From assembly GCA_004335835.1 (NCBI GenBank), contig RWJK01001707.1, forward strand, positions 62,001 to 126,000: a DNA stretch of 64,000 nt, read 5' to 3'. Source of the DNA: Scenedesmus sp. ARA3 (taxonomy: Eukaryota; Chlorophyta; Chlorophyceae; Sphaeropleales; Scenedesmaceae). Under the pieces are notes generated by a model, which saw only the letters and a program-made list of their open reading frames with translations, searched no databases and had not been told where the DNA came from. A program made the translations under genes and the position numbers. Positions 36,973-49,700 of the stretch are shown in pieces (the stretch's first letter is position 1; each line of letters starts with the position of its first letter).

Positions 36973-39900
36973 TCACCGCAGCTTGTACACTGCCCTCAAT
37001 GGCGCCATGTCCTGCCCAGCAGCAGCCAGCGCGTCCAGCAGTGCCTGCAGCGCTGCCTTCGTGCCTTTGTTGGCAGCAGCCATCGGCAGCACCATGCTGA
37101 ACCTCTCCACCTGGCTCAGCTGCAGCAGCGCTGCCGCAACAAACTGCGGCTCCTGACCCACTAGCGCCTGCAGCCCCTGCACCAGCCACCTAATAAGGCC
37201 CTCACTGAGCTCCCGCTTAAACACCGCCTTGTACTTTGCAGGATCCAGCTGCCGCACATACTGCCCCAGCGCCTGGCTGCTGCCGCCGCCGCTGCTGCCC
37301 TTTGCTGACAGCAGCTTTGCAGCAGCGATGAACTCTGTTGCTGTTTTGGGAGGGCTCGGCTGCTTTGCCATGAGCTGCTGAGTCAGCCGCTCACTGGCAG
37401 CAGCGGCAGCAGCAGCAGCTGGCACAGCGGCAGCTGGCCCCGCAGCCACTGCACCAGCTTGAGCTGCTGCTGGTGGGGCAGCCTTGCTCCCTGCGGGCTG
37501 CTGCCCAGCTGCTGCTGCTGCCCCCGCGCTTCCTGCAGCTGCATCCTGCTGCTGGTTGGTGCTGCTGCTCCCTTGCTGTGGAGCCTGCTGCTGCTGCACT
37601 GCTGCTGGCGCAAAGCGCGCATATTCCTCGTCAGTCTCTGACCCGCTGCCATCTGTCTCCTCAATGACAATCCTGTGGCGCTGCACATGGCTGACAGGCT
37701 CCTCTGCTGCTGCTGCTGCTGCTGCTGGTTCAGCTGGCGCTGATGCTGCTGCTGTAGGAGTGGCGGCCTGGGCTTGCTGCTCCTCTGCAACCTCATCGAA
37801 GTTGAAGTCAGCCGCCTTTGGCTTGTCCTGCTGCTGCGCTGCGTGCACTGCCTGCTGCACCTGCTTGGCATATGCCTGCGTGAGGTCAGCCACCAGCCTC
37901 TGCAAGCTGGCGTCACCAGGGCTGTCTGCCAGCAGCTGCTTCGAATCCTGCAAGCAAACAACACACAACAACTCCATGTTCGTGTCGGTCTGCTGCTGCT
38001 TTGTGTGGTAAAGCTGCTTAACTAAGCGTGTGCACGGTTTTTGCAAGCTCAAGTGCAAAAGCAGAGACCCAGAAGCCCACATGGCAAGGCTGCTGGCAGC
38101 TGCTGCAGACGGCATCCATCACAGGAAATCCACAAACCAACACGCGCTGCAGGTGCCACATACATTGTAACAATCCACAACCATACTGCTACGACCACAG
38201 CACAAACAGCAGGACCATCATATTCAACCCTACTCACCGCCACAGCCTCATTCAGCTTGCCCATCTCCCTCCACGCCATTGCACACGAGATAGACCCAAG
38301 AAATCCGCTACAACCAAAGCACTAACAGCAGGACCATTTTGACCCCACTCACCGCAACAGCTTCCTTCAGCTTGCCCATCTCCCTCCACGCCATCGCACG
38401 CGCCCGCCGCACCCGCCCCAGCAGCGCGCCATCAACAGCAGCAGACTCCTGGCCTGCCTTCTGCCCCAGCACTAAGCCCGGCGCTACAGCCTTCGGGCAT
38501 GTGGCCAGCAGCAGCGCCAGCCCACAGTCCTGCTCCGCATGCTGCGGCCGCTTCAGCCGCAGCCAGACTTGTGCGCGGCCAGCATAGCCGCGTGGGTCAG
38601 TCGGCTGCTTGGCGACAGCAGCGTTGTAGTGTTTCAGTGCTGACTGCGCGTTGCCCTGCTTTAGGGCGCGCTCGCCAGCTTCACGTGCTGCTGCTGCCTT
38701 GTCATCGCGCTTGTAGATTACCTCAGCAAACTTGGTCTCTACACCGCTGCTGCTGCTGCCTTTGGTGAGGGGGCTCAGCAGCTCACTCAGGATTGCTGTT
38801 TCAGCCTGCCGGATGTTGTCGATCTCTGCATAGGCCTGCGGGTGCTCCTGCTGCAGCCGCTGCCACCACTGCTGCCGCACAGACTCCCAGCTCTGCTTGC
38901 GCCCCTGCTGCCGCTGCTGCTCCTGCATCAGCTGCGCCGCCTTCTGCATCCGCTGGATGTTGGCTAACTGAGCTACTCGCTCTACTTCCTTGCCATAGTC
39001 AACTGCGTAGACCTCGCTGCTGCTGATGCTGTCACTGTCGCTGCTGCTAGCATTGCTGCCGCGAACGACCTGCTGCTGGGCCCTGCTCATGTTGTTGGCC
39101 TCCATCAGCCGTGCAAGTGCCTGGCCTGCAGCGTCATCGCTGGCGCGTGTTACATCCTCGTCACCAGCACTGCGGGAGCGCTGGTGCAGGGTAGCACCGA
39201 AAGGCTGCTGTTCGGCTGCCGCCACATTCATGCTACTGACAAAACTGTCTGCTTGCAATGCAGGATCATCTACTGCTGCTGCTGCTACTGCTGCTGGCTC
39301 CGCAGCAGCAACAGTGGCGTTTGTAGCTGCCTCAGAGGGAGGAGCTGTGACACTGTCTGCTGCTGCTGCTGCTGCTGTTTCACTGGCTGACGACACACTG
39401 GGTTCCTGCACTGACACATCCTCTTCCTCCTCACTGGAGGTCTCACAAACTACTGCTATCTTTGCGAGGCCACTCCTGCTTGCTGCCCCTGCAGGCTGCA
39501 TGCTGTCACCTGCTGCTGCTGCCGCTGCTGCAGCATCAGTGCTGCCTGGGGTGCTGCTGCTGGCTTGCTGCTGCTGTGGCTGTGCTGCATCCTCCTCACT
39601 CTCCTCCTCGCTGTCACTTTCAAACTTGACAGGGATGCTGCTGCGCATGCCTGTGAACGCAGGCACAGACGTTGCTACTGCTGCTGCTGCTGCTGGAGGC
39701 GCTGCAGCCAGCTCAGCAGCTGCTGGATGCTGCTGGTCAGCATGCGGCTGTGAGCTGCTGCCAGCAGCAGTGCTGTCTGCATCCCGCTCCTCTGCTGGTG
39801 CTAGCCCGGGGTGCCGCAGCTGCTGCAGCGCTGTGGCAATGCGCTCCATGTCTCTCTTCAGCTGCTCAGGCACAGGCTGGCTGTTTTGGATGTACTCGTT

Positions 39901-41187
39901 GTACAGCTGTGACACGTGCCACATAGCTGTCTCAACGTCGCCCTTCAACTCCAGTCCGAGGCCAAGCCTGCAAGGCAGCAGCAGCAGCAGCAGCAGCAGC
40001 AGAACGTCAGCACATACTGGCTGATCAAACGCAGCTGCCCTCAGTAACATGTGCAGCAACAAAAGACATGTCTGCTGCTGGCTGTACTTGTCCTTCTGCC
40101 TTCCTGCACCCACAGCCTTCGCATACACATGTGCAGTCATGCAACATGCTTTCACCATGCTCATCCGCACTGTATCACCAGCCAACCAAACCTCTTGCAC
40201 TGTACCACACAGCACCACTCACCTGAGTGTGGCCTTGCGCCGAGAGTCCTCCTCAACGCCAGGCAGCGCCAGCACCTCCTCTGCCGCCCGCACAGCACCC
40301 GCCCCATCCTTCTGCGCAAGCCGCAGCTGCGCCAGATTCAGCAGCACCTTCACATTGTCCCCATCCAGCTGCAGAGCCTCCATGTATGCTGCCTCAGCTT
40401 CTGCAAGCTGCCCTGCTTTCAGGGCCGCATTACCCTGCTGCTTCAGCGATTCCACGCGCTGCTCCAGTGACTGTTGTACCTCTGCTGCCGTCGGCGGTGC
40501 ACGGCTGTGCTGCTGCTGCTGCTGACGCCGCTGCTGCTGCTGCAGCAGTGTGCTGGTGGCTTTGTAGGAGCCTGCAGGAGTGCCAGCAGGCGTTGGAGCG
40601 TCAGCAGGACTGGCTACCGGCGTGGTTTCAGCAGCGCTGCTGCGCGCAGCAGCTGCTGCTGCTGAAGCGGCATCTGCCCTGGCTGCTGCTTTGCTGGCTG
40701 CTGCTGCCTCGCGTGCAGCCTTGGCAGTTGCGGCATTGTGCAGCAGCTGGCCGTTGTATGGAGATGCAGGTGGAGTCACCGGCTCTGCTGCTACCCTGCT
40801 TTTAGCTGCTGCTGCTGCTGCTGCTGCGTGACCAGAGCGCCTGCTGAGGATGTCGACTGCTGCGCTGCTGCTGCTGCCGCTGCTAGCAGCCGCCGCATCA
40901 GCAGCAGCAGCAGCCTTGTCTGCTTTCAGTTTCCGCCGCGCTGCCCTGGCTGCTCTTCTGGCTGCTGCCTCTGCTTGCACTGCTGCAAGCCTCTCCCGCT
41001 CCTGCTGCTGGCGCTGGCGCTGCTGTTGCAGCTGCTGGATCCTGTGCTGATCGCGCTCCTGCTGCTGCTGCCGCCCCTGCTCCCACTCCTCTCGCAGCTG
41101 AGCTGCTGTGTCCTGCATGCGTTTTGCCATCCTGGCAAACCCCTGCTCTTTGCCCTGCAGCTCATCATACTTGCGCTGCACAGCAGC

Positions 41188-41223
<36 letters not shown>

Positions 41224-44200
41224 TGGCACGAGTTAGGATGTCGTATACCACCAATGGAGAACTGGTCGAAGTGCAGCAACGCAGAACGTCTAACCCGCAA
41301 ACCACCATTCTAAGTCAACTAGGGGCATACACATGACTATTTGTGCATTGCAATATGCACAGGTTTGTGGTGCTGCTGCACCTGCAGCACCCTGTACAGC
41401 TGTTACCAATAAATATGTCACTGACAAAGTGAGATATACAACGCGGAACACCGCAAGCGCATGCACACCTGAAACGCCTCCATGGGCTCCTCAGTAACCT
41501 CCTCAATGGTGCAGCTGTTGTATGTTGCTGCGCTGGCAGCACGTGCAGCCTCTGCTGCTGTCTCAGCCTCTGCTATCTCAGCATCCATCTGCTCCTGCAG
41601 TGCATTCAACTCTTCCTGCAAGGCCTTGCGCTCCTTGGCTGCGGCGTGCTGCATGCACTGCTGCAAGTCCAGCATGGCACCCTGCAACAGCAAACACCGA
41701 CCGTTCATTGACACAGCTACGGCAGCAGCGGCAGGGCGCTGAAAACCACCATGGACTATCAGTCCCAGCACAGAGGCACAAACACCTGTGGCAGTGTTGC
41801 TGCAGGCGCCCTGCGAACACCGAGCAAAGATATTGTAGGCATGCTGTTAGAACTGCTGTCCTGCAAGCGCTGTGTGCACATATCATGTAGTCCTCGAGCC
41901 CTAACTTGGCAGAATAAAACAGCAACATGAGACATGCCGCTGCGACAACTGTCCTGCAAGCGCAGACTATGCTCACCATGTAGTCCTTGAGCCCTATCTT
42001 GGCCTTGTGCCGCCTGTGGTAGGCCTTGCTGTTGGTGGGGTCCAGTGCAATGGCAAGCGTGGCGTCCTTGTGCGCAGCATCATACCTGCGGCGACAGTTC
42101 AGCACATCAACAAAGCCGAGGTTACAGGTTGTTGGTGTGCGCAAGCATGCAAGTAACAGCGAAGATGGGGTGGGGTGGCGTCCACCACAATGGCCAGCGT
42201 TGCGTCTTGGTGCGCCGCATCAAACCTGCAGCATCAGTAAGTGCGGCAATAATCGACATGCACAAGCATAATAACCAAAGCGACAGGTTCTTGTTGTATG
42301 TGCGTGCATGCCGGTGACAGGTGCAACTACACGCGTGCATTTTATACCTTTGATGACCTATGCTGCTTGCTCGGCATTCATGCATGCAGAAGAAGCAAAC
42401 CGGGCAGGCATGAGGCCATGCAGCGCATGCAAGCAAAAACAGCATAGCACTGCTCACTTTTCAAGGTACAGCTTGGCGATGGCGCAGTTGTTGTACAGCC
42501 GTACGTCGCTTGGCGCATGTGACAGCGCCTGCTCGTACAGGTTGATTGCATCAGCGTATGCGCCTGCAGACAACACAAAACACAGCAGCATGCGTACATC
42601 ATTGTGTATAACGTGGAGGCTTGCAGGAGCAGCAATTTGATGCGTCAGAGGCTTGAACACACGTGTGCAACGTCGGCATGCGCAAGCAGCTTTCAGAGCA
42701 TGAAGCCTGAAACTGCAAGCTGTGTCAGCGCAAGCGGCATTCAAAGCAGCTGCAATGGGGGCAGATGCAGGCAGGCCTCCTGCATGCTGCTGCCATCACA
42801 CCATCATACCGCTGCCACAAACAAGAATTAAAACAGAGCAACTGCATCATGTCAAGCACCCACCTGTCCTGAATTTGGCGTTGCCAGCTTCCCTCAGCTG
42901 GTCCAGCTGCTGCTCATAAGAGGGTGGCAGCTCCACTGCTGACCCAGCCAAGGAATCAGCCACATCAGCATCCATTGAAAAGCCACCCGCTGCTGCTGCC
43001 AGGTCATCGTCTGCATCGTCTTCTGACGCTGAGTCAGAGTCGCTGCCGCTGCTGCTGCTGTTGTCGTCGGCCTCTGCTGCAGCATGAGCCTCCGCTGCTG
43101 CTTTGATCCTGGCAGCCATGTCCGCTGCATCAAAGCCAGGTTGCTCAGGAGCTGCTGCTACATCGTTATCAGTGGCAGCGTCACCTGCTGCTGGCTCTGC
43201 AGCTGACTGCTCAGCAGCAGCAGCCGCTGCTGGACTCGCTGCAGCAGTTGCAGCCGGGTCAGGTGCAGCTGCCTCAGCTGCTGCATCTGTGCTGCTGCTT
43301 GCTACCCCAGCTGTGCCGGTCAATGTAGCTGCTTGCCGCTGCTGCTGCTGCTGCTCAAGCAGTTGCTCCTGCTGCTGTTGCTGTGGCTCTGTCGGCGCTG
43401 CTGGTGCCATCGCTGCTGCCTGCTCCTCATCATCGTCATCCTCATCACTGCTGTCTGCTTCTTGAACGGCTATGCGCCGCATGCCTGGCTGAGTTGCTGT
43501 GCTGCTGCTGCTGCTAATGCCCAGGGCTTTCTCAGCTGCCTCTACGCCCTGTTTTGCCTTTGGCTCATCAGGGTACAGCTGAAGCACTGCCTTCCAGTCC
43601 TGCAAGCAGACCACCCAGGCGCAGGTAGTGCAGAGAGAGTTGAAACATGCTGACATGCGCAGAAGTCACCACATTGCATGGCCAGTAGGAAGGTTGACAG
43701 CCGAGATGAGCTAAGCAACAGCACAGCAATGCCAAACCCATTGAAGCAGCTGCAAACGCCATGCAGGAGCTGCACATGGCGGGTTCCTGGCCAGAGTCAG
43801 GCACCTGCTTTCCTTTGTACTCCCTTGCACTTCACACAGCAAACGATAAAGCAGCGAACAATAGAGATGAAGAGTCAATACACACATGCAAGCAGCTATT
43901 TACTGGCTCAAGCTGCTGCGGTGCACAGCCAAAGACATGCTGGCTGCCACATTGCACCCGAACTCACCTCAAGAGCCGCTTGGTTGTTGCCCATTGCTGC
44001 CAGTGCCTCCGCCCTGCGCAGGCACGCCTTGGAGCGCAGGTCATCCAGCTTATCCTTGTCACCTGCATGTAGAAGCAAGCACGACAGAGGCACAGCATCA
44101 GCATGTGAGGACACATGCAAAGTTGCACATCTACAAGCAGAATCAGAGCAATGACATAAATTCAGCATGCACACACAGGCACTGCACGACCGTGCGTTGA

Positions 44201-46183
44201 ATGCAGCAAGCGCACATAGCCATATTATCCAGGCCACCCTTGCCGCAACACCCCTTGATGAACACCGTTTCTCAGCAGCACCGCAACCCCCCGCTCACCT
44301 GTCTCGCCCTCAAGCAGCGTCAGCGCCATGTCGCAGTCAGCAGCAGCAGCCTGCCACTCCTTGAGCTTGAGGTACGCTGCTGCCCTGTTGGTGTACACAG
44401 GCACCGCTGCAGGGTCCAGGCTGACAGACAGGGTGTACTCCTCCACAGCATCAGCATACGCGCCAGCCCTGCAGGAAAGCATTGCCAGCAGACAGATATG
44501 TGCAGGTGACACACTGTGCCATAGCAGTTGCCTATGACAGCGTGTACTCCTCCACAGCATCAGCATATGCACCAGCCCTGCAGGAAACAAGTGCCAGCAG
44601 TTGCCAAAAACAGTGTGTCAGCGGCTCACCAGGCACCAAGCTGTGCCTGGACTGTTCTGAGCTGAAGCTGACAGCGTTGCACACGACGCGAACTCTGCTC
44701 AGTGGAGGCGCATTGCCTGCTGCAAGCATCAGCTGCTGAAGCAAGTGCAGTGATCCCAATCAATCATCAATCAAACGCCTGGCTCAGCCTGGCGGCAGGC
44801 CCACCTGAAGTGATCGTTGCCGCTGGCGCGCTTGCTGGCTGCCATGGCCCGCCTGTCAGCCGCCGGCAGCTGCATGTTCTGCTGCACCAGCTGCTGCGTG
44901 CGCTTAGCACCAGTCAGCAGCACCTCCTGTATCAACGGCTTAGCCTGCTGCTCGTCTTCCTGCAAGCCCAAGGCGGCAGCAGCTGCTGCTGCTGCTGCTG
45001 CAGGCCTGCCAGCTGCTGCCATGGGTGCTGTGCCGCTGCTGGGTACTTTCAGGCCACCTAAGCCAAGCAGCTGCTGGTCCTTCTGATCTGACAAGTCTAA
45101 GGACTGGCGCGGTGCGGCTGCTGCTGCTTGGCTGTTGGTGTCCTGCAAGGCAGGAAGGGTGACAAAGCATTAGCAGCAGTGAGAACGCAGGCACGAACGC
45201 GATGTGGTGAAGCACACAACCCATACACGGCAACTTTCTATACCTCATGCAGGGCCCAATCTGGTGAGCATGCAAGGCGTGCTGTTGCCGGAGCAACCAC
45301 ATGCACATCAGCATGGCAAACTGCTGTGCCTTACTGTCTTGTTAGCGTGTACTTACACAAATTGCGCACGCACAGCCTGCTGGGCTCGCTATCCAATGCC
45401 TCCTTACCTTGGCACTGCCCAGGTTGGCTTTCTTTCCGTTGATTGCACCTCTCACTGGCGGATGCAGCTCAGCCTGCATGCCTTGCTGCCTGCAAAGGCA
45501 AGACGTGTTTGAGCACAGAGGCAACATACTGTACTGAGCAAAGCACTATGCAGCAGGACATGCAGCACATATGAAGCAAACATGCAAGCTCCTGCAACTG
45601 AAGGGGCTGCAGCAGTAGTGTGCTATGAGTGATGCGCACCTGGCCTCGGTCAGCCTGTCGCGCTGCTGCTGCAGCAGCTTTTTAGACTCCTCCTGCATGG
45701 GACAACGAGGATCGCATCAGGACCATTGAACACGATACTACGTTGAATATGTGCGTAGTAGTGATGTAAACACGCACCTGGAAGCTGAGGATGCTCCTCT
45801 TTGCCTCAGCAGTGTCCAGCTCTACTGCTGGTGGGCTGGCTGCCTTGACTACGCCCAACTCGTTCAGACGTGAGTCAATAGCTTCTGCTGTTGGGTGAAA
45901 GCCTTGTTCCCTGCAGATCGAAGCATTCAAGCAGCCTCATCAAGTGTCGATGCAGACACAATGGCAGTCCAGGGCTAGATCGCTCATGTCTCTAGCTCAG
46001 GCGCACCAAAAGTATTTAGCTGCCTTGACCAGTGTATCACGGTCCTCACAGCAGGCTATGGTGTCTCCTCTGCACGCCAGGGACAAGATGACACTTTAGT
46101 TCGATTCATCTGTTGCCGAGCTGTGGCACAGGCCTAGTTGAATTATGTTTCTGGAGCACTCACGTCCAACTGTCGAAATCCAT
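36973..46183 (-). CDS. SPAG1: Giant SPAG1-like TPR protein with RPAP3 C-terminal domain
   Basis: SPAG1-type cytoplasmic HSP90/R2TP co-chaperone for axonemal dynein arm preassembly. Fourteen exons join in phase: 46183-46164, 45910-45778, 45692-45640, 45489-45408, 45142-44805, 44468-44299, 44062-43968, 43599-42864, 42563-42458, 42085-41977, 41681-41469, 41175-40223, 39967-38353, 37947-36973; 1865 residues, twice human SPAG1. TPR arrays: about 198-295 (GNDHFRAGAYADAVEEYT), 533-640 (GAYADAINLYEQAL), 925-1010 (QGNAALKAGQLAEAEAAYME) and about 1440-1510 (ALKQGNAQSALKHYNAAV). RPAP3_C is about 1738-1850. Long Ala/Gln/Ser acidic linkers account for the extra size. Three or more TPR blocks plus RPAP3_C favour SPAG1 over RPAP3. 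A split into two genes is possible but no internal stop demands it. Confidence 0.8.
38182..38290 (-). repeat. Copy of the SPAG1-like exon 13 donor edge
   Basis: A ~118-bp unit repeating 38305-38405. It reads AMAWREMGKLNEAVA followed by a GTGAGT donor, against AMAWREMGKLKEAVA in the real exon. Confidence 0.8.
41852..42237 (-). repeat. Copies flanking SPAG1-like exon 10 on both sides
   Basis: 41852-41910 repeats the exon's 3' edge (KLGLEDYM against KIGLKDYM, 93-95 bp away). 42187-42237 repeats its 5' edge with acceptor (FDAAHQDATLAI against YDAAHKDATLAI). The real exon is 42085-41977, in between. Confidence 0.75.
44535..44598 (-). repeat. Copy of SPAG1-like exon 6 acceptor edge
   Basis: Repeats 44425-44488 at 110-bp spacing, including the TTTCCTGCAG acceptor, and reads AGAYADAVEEYTLS. 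Confidence 0.8.
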
Positions 46184-46790
46184 CGTGCTCTTCAACGAAC
46201 CAGCTTGCTCAGCGCGCAGCATGCTTACGCATGTAGTGTACTGAAGTTAAGACAGCACGCAGGCATGAATCTTTGCACCTGAAACGACACAAATGTATGT
46301 TCTGTGCCACTGATGCTGCTAACAGAGTGGTGTGTCATCCTTGCTTGTCAAGCCCAGATGTTGTCAGGCCCGCCATGCAGCTTGACCGGCGTAACAGTTA
46401 CGCTGAATCAAACGTTGACCAGTAGCCCTGTGCCTCAGATTCCACACATACGCATACGCCAGCCGTGTCATGTGGCTGCCACCAGCTGCTGCAGCTGGCC
46501 TGGAGCACTCTGTGCAGCAGTGCTGCTGCTTCAACCAATGCCAGCAGGACCTGCTGCATGCACTCTGCTGCTGATGCCCCCACAGTCAACCCTTGAGGTG
46601 CGACAGCAACTGCCACGACCAAAACCTGCGCCACCACTGACAAGTGCCCCAAATTGCTGTGAATGCATCAGAAGAGGTGCGATCCATGATAGGTACTGCC
46701 GGTGGGCGCTGCAACCCACCACACCAACTTGAACCCCTCCAAACCATGCTGTAAAATGACAGTTATGAAGCTGTACGGCCGCTGCCAGCT
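46184..46790. other. Intergenic between SPAG1-like and SPX-SLC13 genes
   Basis: Tandem minus-strand genes: the 3' UTR of the phosphate transporter and the SPAG1-like promoter. No reverse TGTAA was noticed and no coding exon is supported. Confidence 0.4.
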
Positions 46791-49700
46791 CTAGAACCCA
46801 ACTGCCAGCATCAGCACATAACCTATGCTGATGATGATGGCGTATGCCATTATGCTGCCCAGCACTCCAACCTTCAGGAAGTCTACCGTGTCGATGTAGT
46901 TCTGGCCTGTGGCGTCCTCTAGTGACACTGCATTCATGTTTGGGAAGCCACTCACAGGAAGGCCCATCGCACCTGCACCCACAACACAACCGCAGCAGGG
47001 AGAGTGTCAGATTCAAGATCACACATGCTGGTCTGCGCTGGCACTGCTTGTCACACTGCTGCACAACAGTGCATACATGCCCCTGTTCCCAAAAGCCTGT
47101 GTTTACATCTGCTTCTAGATGTGCAAAGTATAACCTGCAGGCAACGTCAGCAATCTGTGCTGTGTAGGCATCAGTCACTTGCCGCCGGTCACTGCACAGC
47201 TCAGCTGGCCACACATCCCACCTGAGCACATCAGCGCCCTCTGTGGCAACTCTTCACACACCTCATCTGACCACACCATCGCCTTCTCTGCAATCAACTA
47301 CACCTCTCACCTGAGCACATCAGCGCCGCCCCCATCACCAGCAGCTTGGAGTGGTCCCCGGGCATCTTGTCTCCAACAGACTGCACGATGGGCAGGATGA
47401 CCATGGCCCCCACTGTGTGGCTGATGAAGGTGGTGCCTACCAGCACGAGGCCGCAGAAGATGGCCAGCACTGCCCAGAGAGACTGGCCCCCCACAAGCGT
47501 GCTGATGAGCTGCAGGAGATCAATACAAGGGGAAGGGGTGCAGGCGGCAAGCGGTCAGCAACATGCACGCACATGCAGTAGTTGCGCACAGAAGATGGCG
47601 AGCACTGCCCACAGGGACTGGCCCCCCACAAGCGTGCTGATGAGCTGCAGGAGATCAATGCAAGGGGAAGGGGTGCAGAGGGCAACCGGTCAGCGACATG
47701 CATGTACATGCAGAAGTTGCGCACAGAAGATGGCCAGCACTGCTGAGAGGGAGTAGCCTCCCACAAGCGTGCTGAGGAGCTGCAGGACATCAGGTAGATA
47801 ACAGAGAGAGCGCAGGTGGGACACAGCCAGCAACGTGCATGCATGTTATTGAAGAATGCAATGGGATGGACCTGGGAAGAGGCATAACATCCTGCAGAAT
47901 TCATGCACCACGTGCACACAGCAGCAGATGCAGCATGACTGACCAGGGCATGCGAGCCCGCCGCCTCCTAGCCAGCACCGATTCTGATCACCCATATATA
48001 ATGTAAGCTCGCTCACGTTGGAGATAGTCGCCAGCAGCCCGCTGCTCTGCACCGCCTTGACCAGCGCCAGCCCGCCCATGGACACCAAAAACAATCAGTC
48101 CGATACACATGCAAGCACTTCGTTAATTCTTATCATGTGAATTCTCTATATTGCTCACATTGGAGATGGTGGCCAGCAGCCCACTGCTCTGCACCGCTTC
48201 TCCCAGCGCCAGCCCGCCCATGGCCAGCATGACCACGTTCCACAGGAAGCCGTTGAAATCGTCCTTGCTGAGCACGCCAAAGCCAAAGAAGGCCACCAGT
48301 GGGATGATGGCCAGCACACCCATCTCGCCCGTGTAATCCTGCAAGGTGTTAGGAGGAAGCAGTAGAAGTATGATAAGACACACCACCACACAGCATCAGG
48401 ACAGCAGCTGGAGAAGGACAGTCACCTTGCAAGTGTTCACTGTAATAGATGTAGTGTTCACTGTAATAGATGTAGTTAGCAATGGAGCATCAGCAGGCAC
48501 AAAGCCAGCGCATGACAGAGCAGCAGGTTGAGCAGCTGTGTCTTGAGGCCCATTCATGAAAAAGCCCATTCATGAGTTCAGGCGTGCTGTCTGCCCACCT
48601 GCAGGAAGGAGTTGCAGCACCAGGCGATGACGGTGGCCAGGCTGACAATGATGGTGTAGATCTGCGTGCTGTTCAGCGGGTCCTCGTTTTGCTTCAGCGG
48701 CCGCACCTGCGCCACACGGCCACCACCACAAAACACAACACAACCTTCGTTAGTCACTGTTCTAGTTGAGTGCAAGACGTACTAAACACCCGACTCAGGT
48801 GCTGTGAAACCACAAGCCTGCAGCACGCCGCAAGTCCTGATGTGCTGCCCTGGCTTGTACACCATCTTGTACACTGTGAGCTGCAGAAACAGATGTTTCA
48901 ACAAGCAACAGCTGCAGCGCACGCTGTGCAGCGCAGCCCAACCCACCTCCTTGATGTTCTGCCCCGGCTTGTACACCGCCAAGATGATCGCCCAGCACAG
49001 CAGGTTGCCCAAAAAGCTAACCGGCAGCGCGATTGCAAACCACTGCAGCCAGCTAGGAGGGCTCCCGCCCATGCTCATCCGCTCAATCGCAAAGATGTTT
49101 TGAGGGCTGCTGATTGGGCTCGTCATGCCGCCTAAGTTACTGGCGAGTGCAATACCGAGGACCAGGCTCTTGCAAAAGGGGTGGTTGGTGGGCAGGGTGC
49201 GCAGGATCGGCTGCACCAGGCTAAAGCATAGCACGGGTGCTGCCACATTTGAAATCCACATGCTGGCGAATGTGGCCACAAGCATGTTTGCCAGCAGCAC
49301 GTGGTGAGGCTTGCGGCCCACACGTGACAGGATGGCTACTGCCAGCTGCTTGGCGATGAAGTGCTTGGAGAGGGCTGCGGCGATGGCAAAGCCGCCCAGC
49401 AGCAGCATGATGGTCTGCGTGGCGGCACGTAGTGGCGACAGCGGTTGTAAGTATCACAGGAGAGCTGGTAGAGAGACAGCAGGTAGAGATACAAGCAAAC
49501 AGAGCATGAAACAGCCGCGAGCAGCAGCACAAAGGTCTGCATGGGCATCAGCCGTGCCGGCAACTCCTGAGCCACGTCATCCAGCACCCACAGCATTGCA
49601 GAACCCCTAACACCCAAACATGCACCTTCGAGAACATGATGTGGAAGACTGCGGCGCGGCCTGCTTGGGTGTGAGCCGTGCCGGCAGCTCCTGCGCCACG

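Noticed and set aside
39026..40024. 332-codon plus-strand frame
   Set aside because: Antisense of the Ala/Ser-rich part of SPAG1-like exon 13; kept open only by composition.
36973..46183. Two separate genes (RPAP3 and a TPR protein)
   Set aside because: All fourteen exons join in phase without an internal stop or a promoter-sized gap, and SPAG1 has this domain order; kept as one gene with the doubt stated.
47346..47756. Plus-strand frame with a repeated MASTAQRDWPPTSVLMSC peptide
   Set aside because: Looks like a repeat protein but is the antisense of the three copies of SPX-SLC13 exon 9.
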